A stretch of DNA of 64,000 nucleotides. Origin: Brevibacillus choshinensis. GTDB taxonomy: Bacteria > Bacillota > Bacilli > Brevibacillales > Brevibacillaceae. The notes under the pieces were generated by a model. It made no database searches. It saw only the letters and a list, made by a program, of their open reading frames with translations, and was not told where the DNA came from. This document shows positions 8,602 through 17,216 of this stretch, one piece after another. Location: positions 3,695,001-3,759,000 of the forward strand of contig NZ_CP069127.1 in the NCBI RefSeq assembly GCF_016811915.1, written 5' to 3'. Each line of letters starts with the position of its first letter. Position 1 is the stretch's first letter. The translations under genes were made by a program, and so were the position numbers.

Positions 8602-9501
8602 TTGTACCCGATTTACCCCTATTACGGTTTTCGAACCAAGTGTGAAGAGCAGCCCATCTCCTTTCCTGCCCAGCATCAGGACCGACAGCCTGGCATGGAA
8701 TATTTGATGGTGCCGCGTCCGATATACGACAATCCTGGCTATGCGGGCAGCGGAAAGCTGAAAGGCAAAGTGGCGATCATTACGGGAGGTGACAGCGGGA
8801 TTGGTCGTGCAGTCGCCGTCGCCTTTGCCAAAGAAGGCGCAGACGTCGCGATTCCCTATCTCGATGAGCACATCGATGCAGAAGAAACCAGGCAAGTAGT
8901 GGAAGGGTACGGAGCACGCTGCCTGCTTTTGCCAGGCGATTTGCGGGATGATGAATGGTGTCGCGTGGTCGTGGCAAGAACGATCGCCGCTTACGGAAAA
9001 GTAGATGTGCTCGTCATCAATCAGGGCGTACAGTTTCCGCAAACGAGCATTCTTTCAATCAGCCGCCAGCAGCTGGAGGATACGTTTCGGACGAATATCT
9101 ACCCCCACTTTTTCCTTACGCAGGCAGCGCTCCCCTATTTGCAATGCGGCAGCTCCATCATCAGCACCACGTCGGTAACGGCTTACGCGGGACATTCACT
9201 GCTTGTCGACTATTCGGCTACCAAAGGAGCCATCGTTTCTTTCACCCGTTCCCTGTCGCTTCAGCTTGTCGATTCCGGGATCCGAGTCAATGCAGTTGCA
9301 CCTGGGCCTATCTGGACACCTTTGCAAGTCTCCAGCTACACCGCAGAGTACATCACGACGCTTGGGACAGATACACCCATGCGCCGTGCAGGCCAGCCTT
9401 TCGAATTAGCTCCGACCTATGTATACCTGGCTTCGGACGATTCCGGATATGTGACAGGCCAAGTGCTCCATGTGAACGGAGGAACGATGACGGAGACTTA
9501 G
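8602..9501 (+). CDS. Short-chain dehydrogenase/reductase, YhxC/YhdF-like general stress type
   Basis: The protein has about 299 residues. A TTG at 8602 has GGAGGG 7 bases upstream; the ATG at 8587 would put that ribosome site inside the gene, so I prefer TTG. An N-terminal extension of about 50 residues (QDRQPGMEYLMVPRPIYDNP) precedes a classical SDR core: GGDSGIGRAVA cofactor motif, NQG in place of NAG, a Ser of the STTSVTAYAG segment, YSATK (the Tyr-x-x-x-Lys pair) and NAVAPGPIWTPL. The extension is typical of YhxC/YhdF-type stress SDRs. NAD(P)-dependent; substrate unknown. It ends at a terminator shared with the LysR gene. Confidence 0.85.
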   Translation: MYPIYPYYGFRTKCEEQPISFPAQHQDRQPGMEYLMVPRPIYDNPGYAGSGKLKGKVAIITGGDSGIGRAVAVAFAKEGADVAIPYLDEHIDAEETRQVVEGYGARCLLLPGDLRDDEWCRVVVARTIAAYGKVDVLVINQGVQFPQTSILSISRQQLEDTFRTNIYPHFFLTQAALPYLQCGSSIISTTSVTAYAGHSLLVDYSATKGAIVSFTRSLSLQLVDSGIRVNAVAPGPIWTPLQVSSYTAEYITTLGTDTPMRRAGQPFELAPTYVYLASDDSGYVTGQVLHVNGGTMTET

Positions 9502-9544
9502 AAAAACGAACACCTCACCCGCTTACTGTGGTGAGGTGTTTTCA
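9501..9544. terminator. Bidirectional terminator between the SDR and LysR genes
   Basis: AACACCTCACC (9509-9519) pairs perfectly with GGTGAGGTGTT (9530-9540), with T-runs on both strands. The last codons of the LysR gene lie inside it. Confidence 0.85.
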
Positions 9545-10407
9545 CGTACCCAGGTGGTGACGCAATCGAAAAATCTGCGCGATGCGGGCGATAAGTGTGC
9601 CATCGAAGGAACAGCAACCCCGAGGGAGCGGAAATGATCACCCTCGAGCGGGACCGCTCGGATGTTCGGCGGCAGGCGAAACAGGATCATCTCCGGCAGA
9701 ATGCTAATGCCAAGGCCGCTCTGCACCATGGCAATGATGGCGTGATCGTCCCCCAGCTCATACTTGACCTTTGGAGCAAATCTGGCTTTTCGGAAGATGC
9801 GCTGAATATCATTGTCACAGCCGGTCTTTGGCATGATGAAGGTTTCCTGCTGAAGCTGGCTGATCGGCACCGATTCTTTGAGGGAAACAGGATGATCGTC
9901 CGTCACGATTACCATCATCCGGTCCTGATGCAGCGGTGCCGCCTCCAGCGTCTCGGAAGTCGGCAGCGAAACAAAGCCCATATCTACCGCGCCTGACACG
10001 ATCCAGCTCTCGATATCGTCGTAGTAACCCTCCAGCAGCTTGATCTCGATGGCGGGATACTGGTCCTGGAACTGCTTGAGGATTCCCGGGAGCCATTGTG
10101 TCGACACACTCGTAAACGTTCCGATGCGCACCGTTCCCACTTCGATTCCGTTGATTGCCGAGACCTCCTGCATCATTTGCTCGTGTTTGCGCAGCATTTC
10201 TCTCATGTATTTGAGCAAGTGCTCCCCGTTGCTCGTCAGACTGATCCCGGATCTCCCCCTCGTCAGGATCGAAAATCCGTATTCTCTCTCCAGGCTTGCG
10301 ATCGCATGGCTGACCGCTGATTGCGTCAATCCGAGCAGCTCACCCGCCCTCGTCAAACTCCCTGACTCGATGACGGTGACGAAGACTTCAAATTTGTTGA
10401 GGCTCAC
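9523..10407 (-). CDS. LysR-type transcriptional regulator
   Basis: The protein has 294 residues from a GTG at 10407, chosen because GAGGGAG lies 8 bases upstream; the 313-residue version would start inside the divergent promoter region. The N-terminal winged HTH (about 1-60) contains GSLTRAGELLGLTQSAVSHAIASLE. A linker helix and a periplasmic-binding-like effector domain (about 90-290) follow, with TFTSVSTQWLPGILKQF and LGISILPEM marks. It reads divergently from a DMT-family exporter across a 147-base gap with a palindrome, so it probably controls that gene and itself. The effector is unknown. Confidence 0.9.
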   Translation of the reverse strand: MSLNKFEVFVTVIESGSLTRAGELLGLTQSAVSHAIASLEREYGFSILTRGRSGISLTSNGEHLLKYMREMLRKHEQMMQEVSAINGIEVGTVRIGTFTSVSTQWLPGILKQFQDQYPAIEIKLLEGYYDDIESWIVSGAVDMGFVSLPTSETLEAAPLHQDRMMVIVTDDHPVSLKESVPISQLQQETFIMPKTGCDNDIQRIFRKARFAPKVKYELGDDHAIIAMVQSGLGISILPEMILFRLPPNIRAVPLEGDHFRSLGVAVPSMAHLSPASRRFFDCVTTWVRENTSPQ

Positions 10408-10474
10408 AACTTCCACTCCCTCTTTGCACAAATTCTTTTCATGCAAATAATGATAAACATTCATTTTTATTATT

Positions 10475-10491
10475 TATAAGATACGCTTATA
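10475..10491. promoter_or_regulatory. LysR-type binding site in the divergent intergenic region
   Basis: A perfect palindrome TATAAG-N5-CTTATA (10475-10491) lies between the divergent LysR and DMT genes, matching the T-N11-A form of LysR recognition sites. Confidence 0.5.
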
Positions 10492-10554
10492 CTTGAGTCG
10501 ACACAATATCCGGTACAGAGAAAAATGCTGCCCGGTCCTAGGGGGACTCTCGTC

Positions 10555-11463
10555 ATGAAACCGCAGCTTAAAGCCGATCTCGCCATGCTGCTCGTTACTC
10601 TTTTTTGGGGATCGTCGTACCTGTTCATGCAAATGGGTCTGACGGATCTCGAGACTTTCAATCTGATTGGCCTTCGGTTTGGAATTGCCTTTTTGATTGC
10701 CGCCACTTTCTTCCATAAACGAATGCTGCGGACCAATCGTAAAACAGTGCTCCACGCCTTCATCTTGGGGGCCATTCTGTTCGGGGTGTTCGCTACCGTT
10801 ACAGAAGGCGTGAAGACCACGACGGCTTCTCAGGCAGGCTTTCTCGTTAGTTTAACGGTTATTTTCGTTCCCCTGCTCTCCATTTTGCTGAAAAACAGGC
10901 CTGAAAATCGTGTATTCTTCGGGGCAGGACTCGCCTTAGTCGGAATTGGCCTCTTGACTCTGACAGAGGAGCTTCAGATCAGCAAAGGCGATGCGCTGTG
11001 CATCGGAACGGCCTTGTTTTACGCCACCCACATTATCGTCACGGGCAGGCTGGCTCCGAAGTCCGACGCGATTCAGCTCGGCGTCTACCAGCTTGGGTTT
11101 GCCGCTCTTTTTGGACTCATCTTTTCCCTTTTCATTGAGTCTCCCAGACTCCCACACACGCCCAATGCCTGGCTCGCCGTCCTCGTGCTCAGCATTTTGT
11201 GCAGCGCCATCGGTTTTGTCGTCCAAACTGTCGCCCAGCAGCATACGACACCCACGCACACGGGCTTGATCTTTTCGCTGGAGCCCGTATTTGCCGCCAT
11301 TTTCGCCTTTCTGCTGAACGGGGAGATCCTGAGCGCACGCGGTTATATCGGTGCCTCCCTTGTATTAGTGAGCGTATTGATCGCGGAAATTGACCCCAGC
11401 CGATTCCTGCGCAAAAAAAAGCAGGAGGTTCCTTCGCTTCCCGAGCGCAACCTCCCGCTGTAG
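10555..11463 (+). CDS. EamA/DMT-family metabolite exporter
   Basis: The protein has 302 residues from the ATG at 10555 (AGGGGGA 9 bases upstream; the earlier frame start at 10525 has no site). It has ten predicted membrane helices in two EamA repeats. The first starts MLLVTLFWGSSYLFMQMG, the second GDALCIGTALFYATHIIVTG, and the TGLIFSLEPVFAAIFAFLLNGE block near the end is the EamA hallmark. Members export amino acids, nucleosides or other metabolites by proton antiport. The divergent LysR regulator suggests induction by the exported compound. Confidence 0.88.
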   Translation: MKPQLKADLAMLLVTLFWGSSYLFMQMGLTDLETFNLIGLRFGIAFLIAATFFHKRMLRTNRKTVLHAFILGAILFGVFATVTEGVKTTTASQAGFLVSLTVIFVPLLSILLKNRPENRVFFGAGLALVGIGLLTLTEELQISKGDALCIGTALFYATHIIVTGRLAPKSDAIQLGVYQLGFAALFGLIFSLFIESPRLPHTPNAWLAVLVLSILCSAIGFVVQTVAQQHTTPTHTGLIFSLEPVFAAIFAFLLNGEILSARGYIGASLVLVSVLIAEIDPSRFLRKKKQEVPSLPERNLPL

Positions 11464-11574
11464 CTCTCCTTCTTCCAAAGCAGGCGCACACTCCATTTCA
11501 TAATCTCACCAGCAACGGGAATACTTCTGATGGCTTCTTTCTACGATAACAAGCGATCTTCGGAGGTATTTTCC

Positions 11575-11712
11575 GTGAATCCATATGTTCTTTCCTTTCA
11601 AGAAACCAGTAAAGTATCGATCGCTCTCGTCGGAGGAAAAGGCGCGAATCTGGGTGAATTGACGAGAGCTGGCGTCCAGGCTCCCGATTGTGCCATCCGC
11701 TATGCCATATGA
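11575..11712 (+). pseudogene. N-terminal remnant of a PEP-utilising synthase or rifampin phosphotransferase
   Basis: A GTG at 11575 has a good CGGAGG ribosome site 8 bases upstream. The first about 38 residues, with FQETSKVSIALVGGKGANLGEL, match the opening of PEP synthase and rifampin phosphotransferases, whose N-terminal ATP-grasp domain starts with VGGKGANLGEL. The frame then loses similarity (expected PDGFCVTT, seen PDCAIRYAI) and stops after 45 codons. Only 37 bases follow before the convergent amidohydrolase. Intact proteins have over 850 residues, so almost the whole gene is gone. The NPYVL..FQE opening fits the rifampin enzyme slightly better, but this short piece cannot separate the two. 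Confidence 0.7.
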
Positions 11713-11749
11713 TTACATGGGTGACGCATACAACGGTTGAAAGATCCGG

Positions 11750-13348
11750 CTATCTCGAATAGCAGACCTTTCCTCCGATGACGGTCATCACGACCTTGGT
11801 CGACAGCAGCTCATCCGGATCCATCGAGAATAGATCATGAGAATACACCGTCATATCGGCAAATTTTCCACGCGACAAGGTTCCTTTCATCTGTTCTTCA
11901 TTGGTGACCGTGGCACTTCCCAGCGTGAACAGGTGAATGGCTTCCTGCATGGTCAGCTTTTCATTCGGGAGATAGCCATCGTGCATTTCGCCCGGTGCTT
12001 TTCGGGTAACCGCAGCATGAATCCCCAGCAATGGATTGATGGGCTCCACGGGCGTATCCGATCCTGCTGCGCAAATGATCCCCCGCTCCAGCATCGTTTT
12101 CCAGATATACGAGTGTTGGATGCGATCCTCTCCGACGCGGTCGATCACCCAAGGGAAATCGCCAGCCAAAAATCGTGGCTGGATATCCGCGATACGGTTC
12201 GGATGCTTCAAACGCTCCAGCAGATCCGGCCGAAGGATTTGCGTATGAATCAAACGATCTCGATACGCCACAGGTGCAAACTGGTCCAGACTGTCCAGAA
12301 CCATCTCCAGCGCCTTGTCTCCGATGGTGTGTACGGCGATTGGCATTTGCAGCTCTCGCGCCTGGCGAACGAGCTCCGTCAACGCCTCCTGTTCGTGAAC
12401 GGGATAACCGCTCGTCGAAGGATCATCCGCGTACGGTGCAGACAGATATGCCGTTCGACGGCCCAACGCGCCGTCTGCAAAGATTTTCACTGCACCAATA
12501 TTCACATGACTGTTCCCGTAGCCTGCATACATCTTCAGGTCGCGAAGCTCGTGCATGCTCGGGTAATACACCAGCAGGTTGCAGCGAAGCGCCAGTTCTT
12601 CTCCATTGATCAGCTCGTCATAGAGTCGATAGGTTTGACCCAGCCCTTGCAGTTCCCGGCAGTCCTCGGTATGCGCCCCAGTCAGGCCGTGCTCCATCGC
12701 ATAGCGGATAGAGCTGCGCAGCGCTTGCTTCAACGAATCATAGCTGGGCTTCTGAATGTGCGGCGTAATCAGATTGGAAGCCGTTTCGAGCAGCATACCG
12801 GTTGGTTTTCCCGTGACAGGATCATGTACGATCACTCCTCCTGCCGGAACCTCCATATCCGGATGATAGTGGCTTTGTTCCAATGCCTTGCTGTTCACGA
12901 GATTGGCATGGCCGCATATGCGGGACAAAAGGATCGGGCAATGAGGCGCAACCTGGTCCAACTCCTCCAGGGTAGGTATGCCGCCCCCGCCGACAAACAG
13001 GTTCTCGTCCCAGCCAAAGCCTTGAATCCATTGATGAGGAGCTGTCTGTTCGGCCTTTTGTTTAATCAAGAAAAGCATTTCGTCTTTGGAAGTCGCCTTG
13101 CTCAAATCCAATTGGAGAAAGGTCAATCCCAGCCAGCCCAAATGAAGATGGCTGTCGATCAGGCCTGGCGTTGCTGTGCAGCCCCCAAGATCGATGATTG
13201 TCGCATCTCCTCTGCCCCATTGCAAAGTCATATCCGCATCTGTCCCCAGGTCGTGGACCAGTCCATCCTTGACGACCATCGCTTGTACGAATAAGTGCCG
13301 GGGATCTCCTGTATAGATACGTCCATTGGTAAAAATTACGGTACTCAT
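11750..13348 (-). CDS. YtcJ-like metal-dependent amidohydrolase
   Basis: The protein has 532 residues from the ATG at 13348 (AAAGGGG upstream); the 569-residue frame has no site. It belongs to the amidohydrolase_3 family. An N-terminal beta-sandwich piece (TNGRIYTGD) is followed by the metal-binding TPGLIDSHLHLGWLG, GAVKIFADGALGRRTA with the Lys/Asp of the barrel, AVHTIGDKAL, IQHSYIW and AAGSDTPVEPINPLLGIHAAVTR, ending with a sandwich strand (GKFADMTVYSHD). Members hydrolyse C-N bonds in N-substituted formamides and related compounds. The substrate is unknown. It is monocistronic and faces the decayed synthase gene. Confidence 0.88.
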   Translation of the reverse strand: MSTVIFTNGRIYTGDPRHLFVQAMVVKDGLVHDLGTDADMTLQWGRGDATIIDLGGCTATPGLIDSHLHLGWLGLTFLQLDLSKATSKDEMLFLIKQKAEQTAPHQWIQGFGWDENLFVGGGGIPTLEELDQVAPHCPILLSRICGHANLVNSKALEQSHYHPDMEVPAGGVIVHDPVTGKPTGMLLETASNLITPHIQKPSYDSLKQALRSSIRYAMEHGLTGAHTEDCRELQGLGQTYRLYDELINGEELALRCNLLVYYPSMHELRDLKMYAGYGNSHVNIGAVKIFADGALGRRTAYLSAPYADDPSTSGYPVHEQEALTELVRQARELQMPIAVHTIGDKALEMVLDSLDQFAPVAYRDRLIHTQILRPDLLERLKHPNRIADIQPRFLAGDFPWVIDRVGEDRIQHSYIWKTMLERGIICAAGSDTPVEPINPLLGIHAAVTRKAPGEMHDGYLPNEKLTMQEAIHLFTLGSATVTNEEQMKGTLSRGKFADMTVYSHDLFSMDPDELLSTKVVMTVIGGKVCYSR

Positions 13349-13552
13349 TTCACTACCCCTTTGCGTCAGCTTACCTGCTCTCTCCTTATTTGGGTACCTG
13401 GCGGCGTATTTCCTTCCAAACTCTCGAAAGTTTTTGTTTTTTTCCAACGAATGGAGCAAAGGGAATTACTGTTTGATCGTCTATTCCCTCTTCCAATCGG
13501 GCACGTTATGAACGGGGCCACCTCAATTCATAAAATGGAAAGGGGCAGACAC

Positions 13553-14869
13553 ATGCACCACAAGACGAAGACCGGCTTCCCCGCCATTCTCCACAATCTG
13601 CGCCAATCGGGAAAGAATCGGGTTCATCCGAATGAAAAAGTGCACAAACGCGGACACGGCCAGCTCGATGCCCAAGCCAAGCTGCTGCTGTTCGTCAACC
13701 TGTTATTCATCACCGCAGGCGCCTTATCCGGCACCTTCGTGAACGTCTACTTGTGGAAAGTGAAAAGCCAGTTCGCCCCGATCGCTTGGTTTACTTTTGC
13801 CACGTATCTCGCCAGTGCGCTTACCTTTTGGCTTGCTGGCGCCTGGGTCAAGCGTTTCAACAAAATGAACGTCTTGCGGGCAGGCATGGCGGTTTCAGCC
13901 CTTTTCTACCTGCTGGTGCTGATGCTGGGAACCAAAGTCGTTGCGTATTCCGCTCTGCTGGGGCTGGTACAAGGGATGGCGAACGGTTTTTTCTGGCTTT
14001 CCTTTAACGTCGTGTACTTTGAAATCACGGAGCGGGACAATCGGGATCGGTTCAATGGCTGGGCTGGATTGCTCGCTTCCGGTGGCGGAATGCTGGCTCC
14101 CTGGATATCTGGCTATCTCATTTCCCGCATGACAGATGTCAGAGGGTATACTTTGATCTTTACGATTTCTCTCGTCTTGTTTGTCGTGGGTGTCGTCATC
14201 AGCTTTTTTCTGAAAAAGCGTCAGTCACAGGGCGATTACGCCTGGTCTTTTGCCATCCATAGCTTGCGTGAAGATACGAACTGGCGCTGGGCGTTTGGGG
14301 CTTTGGCAGGTCAGGGCCTGCGAGAAGGCGTCTTCGGTTTTGTCATTGGTCTTCTGGTCTATATCGCAACAAAAAGCGAGATGACCTTGGGCAATTACTG
14401 GCTGATCACGTCCGCCGTCGGCCTCGGCAGCTATTACATCGTAGGAAAATGGTTAAAGCCGCACTACCGCAAATGGGGCATGTTTTGCGGAGCCTTGGTT
14501 ATGAGCGCTGTCGTCTCCCTCTTTTTCTGGAAAGTCAGCTATGTGACCTTGCTCATTTTCGGCGTGGCTGTCAGTCTGGCCTATCCCTTATTCTCCGTTC
14601 CCATTATTTCTACGGTGTTCGATCTGATTGGAACCAATGAAGAGAGTGCGAAGAATCGAGTGGAGTATGTCGTGCTGAGGGAATTTGGGCTGGACGCCGG
14701 GCGCCTGACAGGGATTCTCATTTTCCTCGTGGTGACATCCTTCAGCACCTCTCCCTCCACTTTAAACTGGCTGATTCTCTTGATTGGCACGGGGCCATTG
14801 ATTGCTTGGTTTTGCATGAAGAGACTGTTCTCGCGAGTCAGTCCTCCCCCTGCGAGTGAGAAGAATTAA
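13553..14869 (+). CDS. MFS transporter
   Basis: The protein has 438 residues from the ATG at 13553 (GGAAAGGGG upstream). The upstream part of the open frame (13295-13552) overlaps the divergent amidohydrolase and lacks a start site. After a basic cytoplasmic leader of about 40 residues there are 12 predicted helices, with the first pair LLLFVNLLFITAGALSGTFVNVYLW and a mid-protein KKRQSQGDY loop. It resembles the YqgE-type MFS group of Bacillales, of unknown substrate. Direction is divergent from the amidohydrolase, which may be functionally linked. A terminator follows directly. Confidence 0.82.
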   Translation: MHHKTKTGFPAILHNLRQSGKNRVHPNEKVHKRGHGQLDAQAKLLLFVNLLFITAGALSGTFVNVYLWKVKSQFAPIAWFTFATYLASALTFWLAGAWVKRFNKMNVLRAGMAVSALFYLLVLMLGTKVVAYSALLGLVQGMANGFFWLSFNVVYFEITERDNRDRFNGWAGLLASGGGMLAPWISGYLISRMTDVRGYTLIFTISLVLFVVGVVISFFLKKRQSQGDYAWSFAIHSLREDTNWRWAFGALAGQGLREGVFGFVIGLLVYIATKSEMTLGNYWLITSAVGLGSYYIVGKWLKPHYRKWGMFCGALVMSAVVSLFFWKVSYVTLLIFGVAVSLAYPLFSVPIISTVFDLIGTNEESAKNRVEYVVLREFGLDAGRLTGILIFLVVTSFSTSPSTLNWLILLIGTGPLIAWFCMKRLFSRVSPPPASEKN

Positions 14870-14906
14870 AACCTCCCTTCTGATTTTCCAGACGGGAGGT
14901 TTTTTT
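14868..14906 (+). terminator. Terminator of the MFS gene
   Basis: AAACCTCCC (14869-14877) pairs with GGGAGGTTT (14894-14902), followed by TTTTT. The stem starts inside the stop codon. Confidence 0.85.
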
Positions 14907-14932
14907 GGACATTAAGAAAGGGAGGCACGGTA

Positions 14933-15003
14933 AATTGGAATTTATTAGAACTTTTCCAATTAAGCATTTTGCCCGATGCATCCTGCGTGACAGTTGGTAT
15001 AAT
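14933..15003 (+). promoter_or_regulatory. Putative promoter and inverted repeat upstream of nucA-like gene
   Basis: An extended -10 (TG-G-TATAAT, 14995-15003) has no clear -35. Upstream, AATTGGAA (14933-14940) and TTCCAATT (14954-14961) form an 8-13-8 inverted repeat that could be an operator. No ComK box (AAAA-N5-TTTT) was found. Confidence 0.4.
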
Positions 15004-15049
15004 TAGCTAGGTATTTTCCCATTTTGAACATGACCCAAGGAGAGCAGCC

Positions 15050-15475
15050 GTGCAGAAAAAAATCATCCTCTTCATCGTCGCCCTACTGTTTGCGATCGGC
15101 TCCTATTTTTTCGAGCAGCATGCCCCGCAGACGCAGACCAACAGCGCCGAAGCAGACTACGTGCTGGAGTTCCCCAGCAGCAAATATCCTCAGACTGCCG
15201 AGCATATACGCTCTGCCATCGCCAAAGGTCAACCCGCCGTTTGTACCATCGACCGCAAAGGTGCGGATGAAAACCGCGAGCAATCCCTCAAAGGTGTGCC
15301 CACTAAGCCACGCTACGATCGAGATGAATGGCCGATGGCGATGTGCAAGGAAGGCGGTACTGGCGCGGATATCGCCTATATTTCCCCCTCGGATAATCGG
15401 GGCGCAGGTTCATGGATTGCCAATCAAGTGGACGAATACCCTGATGGGACGCGCGTAAAGATTGTCGTGAAATAA
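15050..15475 (+). CDS. NucA/NucB-family extracellular DNase
   Basis: The protein has 141 residues with a GTG start preceded by AAGGAGA. A signal anchor covers about 4-21. The mature part matches Bacillus NucA/Nuc[31 protein letters not shown], the catalytic [10 protein letters not shown] at 90-99 and [12 protein letters not shown] at 111-122. NucA cleaves DNA at the surface during competence; NucB is secreted in sporulation and disperses biofilm DNA. Which role applies is not shown: the NucA inhibitor gene nin is not adjacent, which leans to a stand-alone secreted nuclease. Monocistronic. Confidence 0.9.
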   Translation: MQKKIILFIVALLFAIGSYFFEQHAPQTQTNSAEADYVLEFPSSKYPQTAEHIRSAIAKGQPAVCTIDRKGADENREQSLKGVPTKPRYDRDEWPMAMCKEGGTGADIAYISPSDNRGAGSWIANQVDEYPDGTRVKIVVK

Positions 15476-15499
15476 CCTGACTTGTGACCCGCCGCGCAA

Positions 15500-15536
15500 A
15501 CAAAAACCCGCCGGGGCTTTTCCTGCCAGGCGGGTC
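15500..15536 (-). terminator. Terminator of the TetR gene at 15.6 kb
   Basis: ACCCGCC (15506-15512) pairs with GGCGGGT (15529-15535). On the minus strand it is followed by TTTTTGTTTG; it lies 25 bases after the TetR stop. It may also serve the convergent nuclease gene. Confidence 0.7.
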
Positions 15537-15560
15537 ATTCAAACCTCGTGGGAGGCTTGC

Positions 15561-16157
15561 TCATTTTTTCTCCACTTCTATCCCTCGAAACACAATTTCT
15601 ACTCCCTCTCGCAGCATCGCTTCCAGAGATGGCCCCTGAACATTTCGCGACCAAGCAAGGTAGGATTCCAGATAGTACGACCACAACACTCTGGCCACGA
15701 CACGAGTCGGTACGTCCGCCCGAAGCTCGCCGTTTTGTCTCCCCCGCTCCAGCGTCTGGAAAAAGATCTCGATCGAAGGAGCTTCCTCTCTAAACAAGTC
15801 CCCTGAGCCCATAAATTCTTGCAGAGCAATTTCTGACAAGGGTCGATCATTCTCAATCGTTTGGCAAAGGATATTCATCATATGGCTGATTTGCATTTTG
15901 GTTGAAAGATGCTTGATCTTCTCATCCTTCGACGCTGCCCAGAGCTTTTCCCTGCGCTGGTTGAGGACTTCCTCGATGAGCTCATACTTTTTCGGAAAAT
16001 GCTTGAAAAACGTCGCCTTGGCCACGTCCGCCTCGTTCGCGATTTCTTCTACTGTCGTAGCATGATAGCCCTTTTCCCGAAACAGGTTGATGGCTGTATC
16101 ATATATGTTTTGGCGCGTCGCCAGTCTCTTCCGTTCTTGTCTTCCTACTGCATCCAT
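15561..16157 (-). CDS. TetR-family regulator
   Basis: The protein has 198 residues from the ATG at 16157. The frame extends to 16193, but a -10 TATACT at 16206-16201 would start the transcript at about 16194, so the upstream ATG would be leaderless. AGGGGG is about 15 bases upstream of the chosen start, which is long. The N-terminal HTH contains EEIANEADVAKATFFKHFPKKYEL (split: TVEEIANEADVAKATFF then KHFPKKYEL). The C-terminal ligand domain is of its own kind. It is divergent from an SDR gene, with a 15-bp palindrome in its promoter. It may control itself and that SDR. Confidence 0.85.
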   Translation of the reverse strand: MDAVGRQERKRLATRQNIYDTAINLFREKGYHATTVEEIANEADVAKATFFKHFPKKYELIEEVLNQRREKLWAASKDEKIKHLSTKMQISHMMNILCQTIENDRPLSEIALQEFMGSGDLFREEAPSIEIFFQTLERGRQNGELRADVPTRVVARVLWSYYLESYLAWSRNVQGPSLEAMLREGVEIVFRGIEVEKK

Positions 16158-16200
16158 TTTATCACTCGCTTTCCCCCTCAATCCGCCAGACATGGATTGA

Positions 16201-16243
16201 AGTATAGCTTCTCCAGGGTTTCAGTATAAGGGAATCATTCCCT
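16201..16243 (-). promoter_or_regulatory. TetR promoter and candidate operator
   Basis: The minus-strand -10 TATACT lies at 16206-16201, with a weak -35 TTATAC 17 bases upstream. Directly above the -35 is a perfect 15-bp palindrome AGGGAATCATTCCCT (16229-16243), the likely autoregulatory site. Confidence 0.5.
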
Positions 16244-16437
16244 GTGCGCCACCAAAAAGGAAATATTCAGCCGATTGCACAGACTGGCCCGCCCCTTTTT
16301 TCCCCCAGTACATAGCGCCTCTGCCGCCCGTATAGCTGCCCCGCTTTTCCTTCCTGAATGGCCTCCCATTCAACTGGTTACCTTATCTACGAAACATGAA
16401 CACCCGGAACAAATCCATCAGAAACGGAGGATCTCGC

Positions 16438-17157
16438 ATGGAGCTGAGAGGAAAAAACGCCTTGATCACAGGGGCGGGAAAAGGGATTGGACGCGCGATT
16501 GCTCTGGCTCTCGCAAAGGAAGGCGTGCGTGTCGGCCTCGTCGCCCGCTCGACTGCTGATCTCGAGCAGATCGCTTCCACCATATCCAGCCAGCATCAAA
16601 CGAAGACCGCTTTTGCTTCCGCTGACGTGTCCAAGAGAAGCGAGGCAGAAGCCGCTTACAACCAGATCAAGCACGATCTCGGGCCAATCGATATTTTGGT
16701 CAACAACGCAGGCGTCGCGAGCTTTGGCACCGTCACAGAAATGCCGCCTGAAGAGTGGGAACGAATGATTCAGGTAAACTTGTTCGGAACCTACTACATG
16801 ACCTACTATGCCCTGCCGGACATGATGGACCGCAGCAGCGGTTCCATCCTGAATATCGTTTCAACAGCCGGAGAACGCGGCTTCGCTACAGGATCTGCCT
16901 ATTGTGCTTCCAAATTTGCTGTGCTGGGTTTTACCGAATCCGTGCTCCAAGAGGTTCGCAAACACAATATCCGGGTGACGGCTCTCACGCCCAGCACTGT
17001 AAATACCGAATTGGCAGCAAAGGCCGGCTTGAAGATCGGGGAAGAGCATCGGATGCTGCAGCCCGAGGATGTCGCACAGCTCGCTCTCGCCACCCTGCTT
17101 TTGCCGGATCGCGTTTTTGTCAAAACAGCAGGCATCTGGACGACCAATCCGCAATAA
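16438..17157 (+). CDS. 3-oxoacyl-ACP reductase-like short-chain dehydrogenase
   Basis: The protein has 239 residues from the ATG at 16438 (CGGAGG 7 bases upstream; an earlier in-frame ATG at 16396 lacks a site). Classical SDR motifs are GAGKGIGRAIA near 13-23, NNAGVASFG, the catalytic Ser in NIVSTAGERG, YCASK (Tyr and Lys) and LTPSTVNTEL. Length and sequence match the FabG-like 239-residue reductases common in Bacillales. It lies outside any fatty-acid cluster, so the in vivo substrate is uncertain. Divergent from a TetR gene; a separate promoter precedes the next gene. Confidence 0.87.
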   Translation: MELRGKNALITGAGKGIGRAIALALAKEGVRVGLVARSTADLEQIASTISSQHQTKTAFASADVSKRSEAEAAYNQIKHDLGPIDILVNNAGVASFGTVTEMPPEEWERMIQVNLFGTYYMTYYALPDMMDRSSGSILNIVSTAGERGFATGSAYCASKFAVLGFTESVLQEVRKHNIRVTALTPSTVNTELAAKAGLKIGEEHRMLQPEDVAQLALATLLLPDRVFVKTAGIWTTNPQ

Positions 17158-17216
17158 CACGAAAGGCGTGCTGCCCGATGCGGTGGTGCGCCTTCCTGGT
17201 TTGCACCTACGCGGTA

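Noticed and set aside
11837..13294. Long plus-strand open frame of 485 codons
   Set aside because: It lies antisense to the amidohydrolase, whose motifs are clear. No ribosome site, no recognisable fold, composition of a shadow frame.
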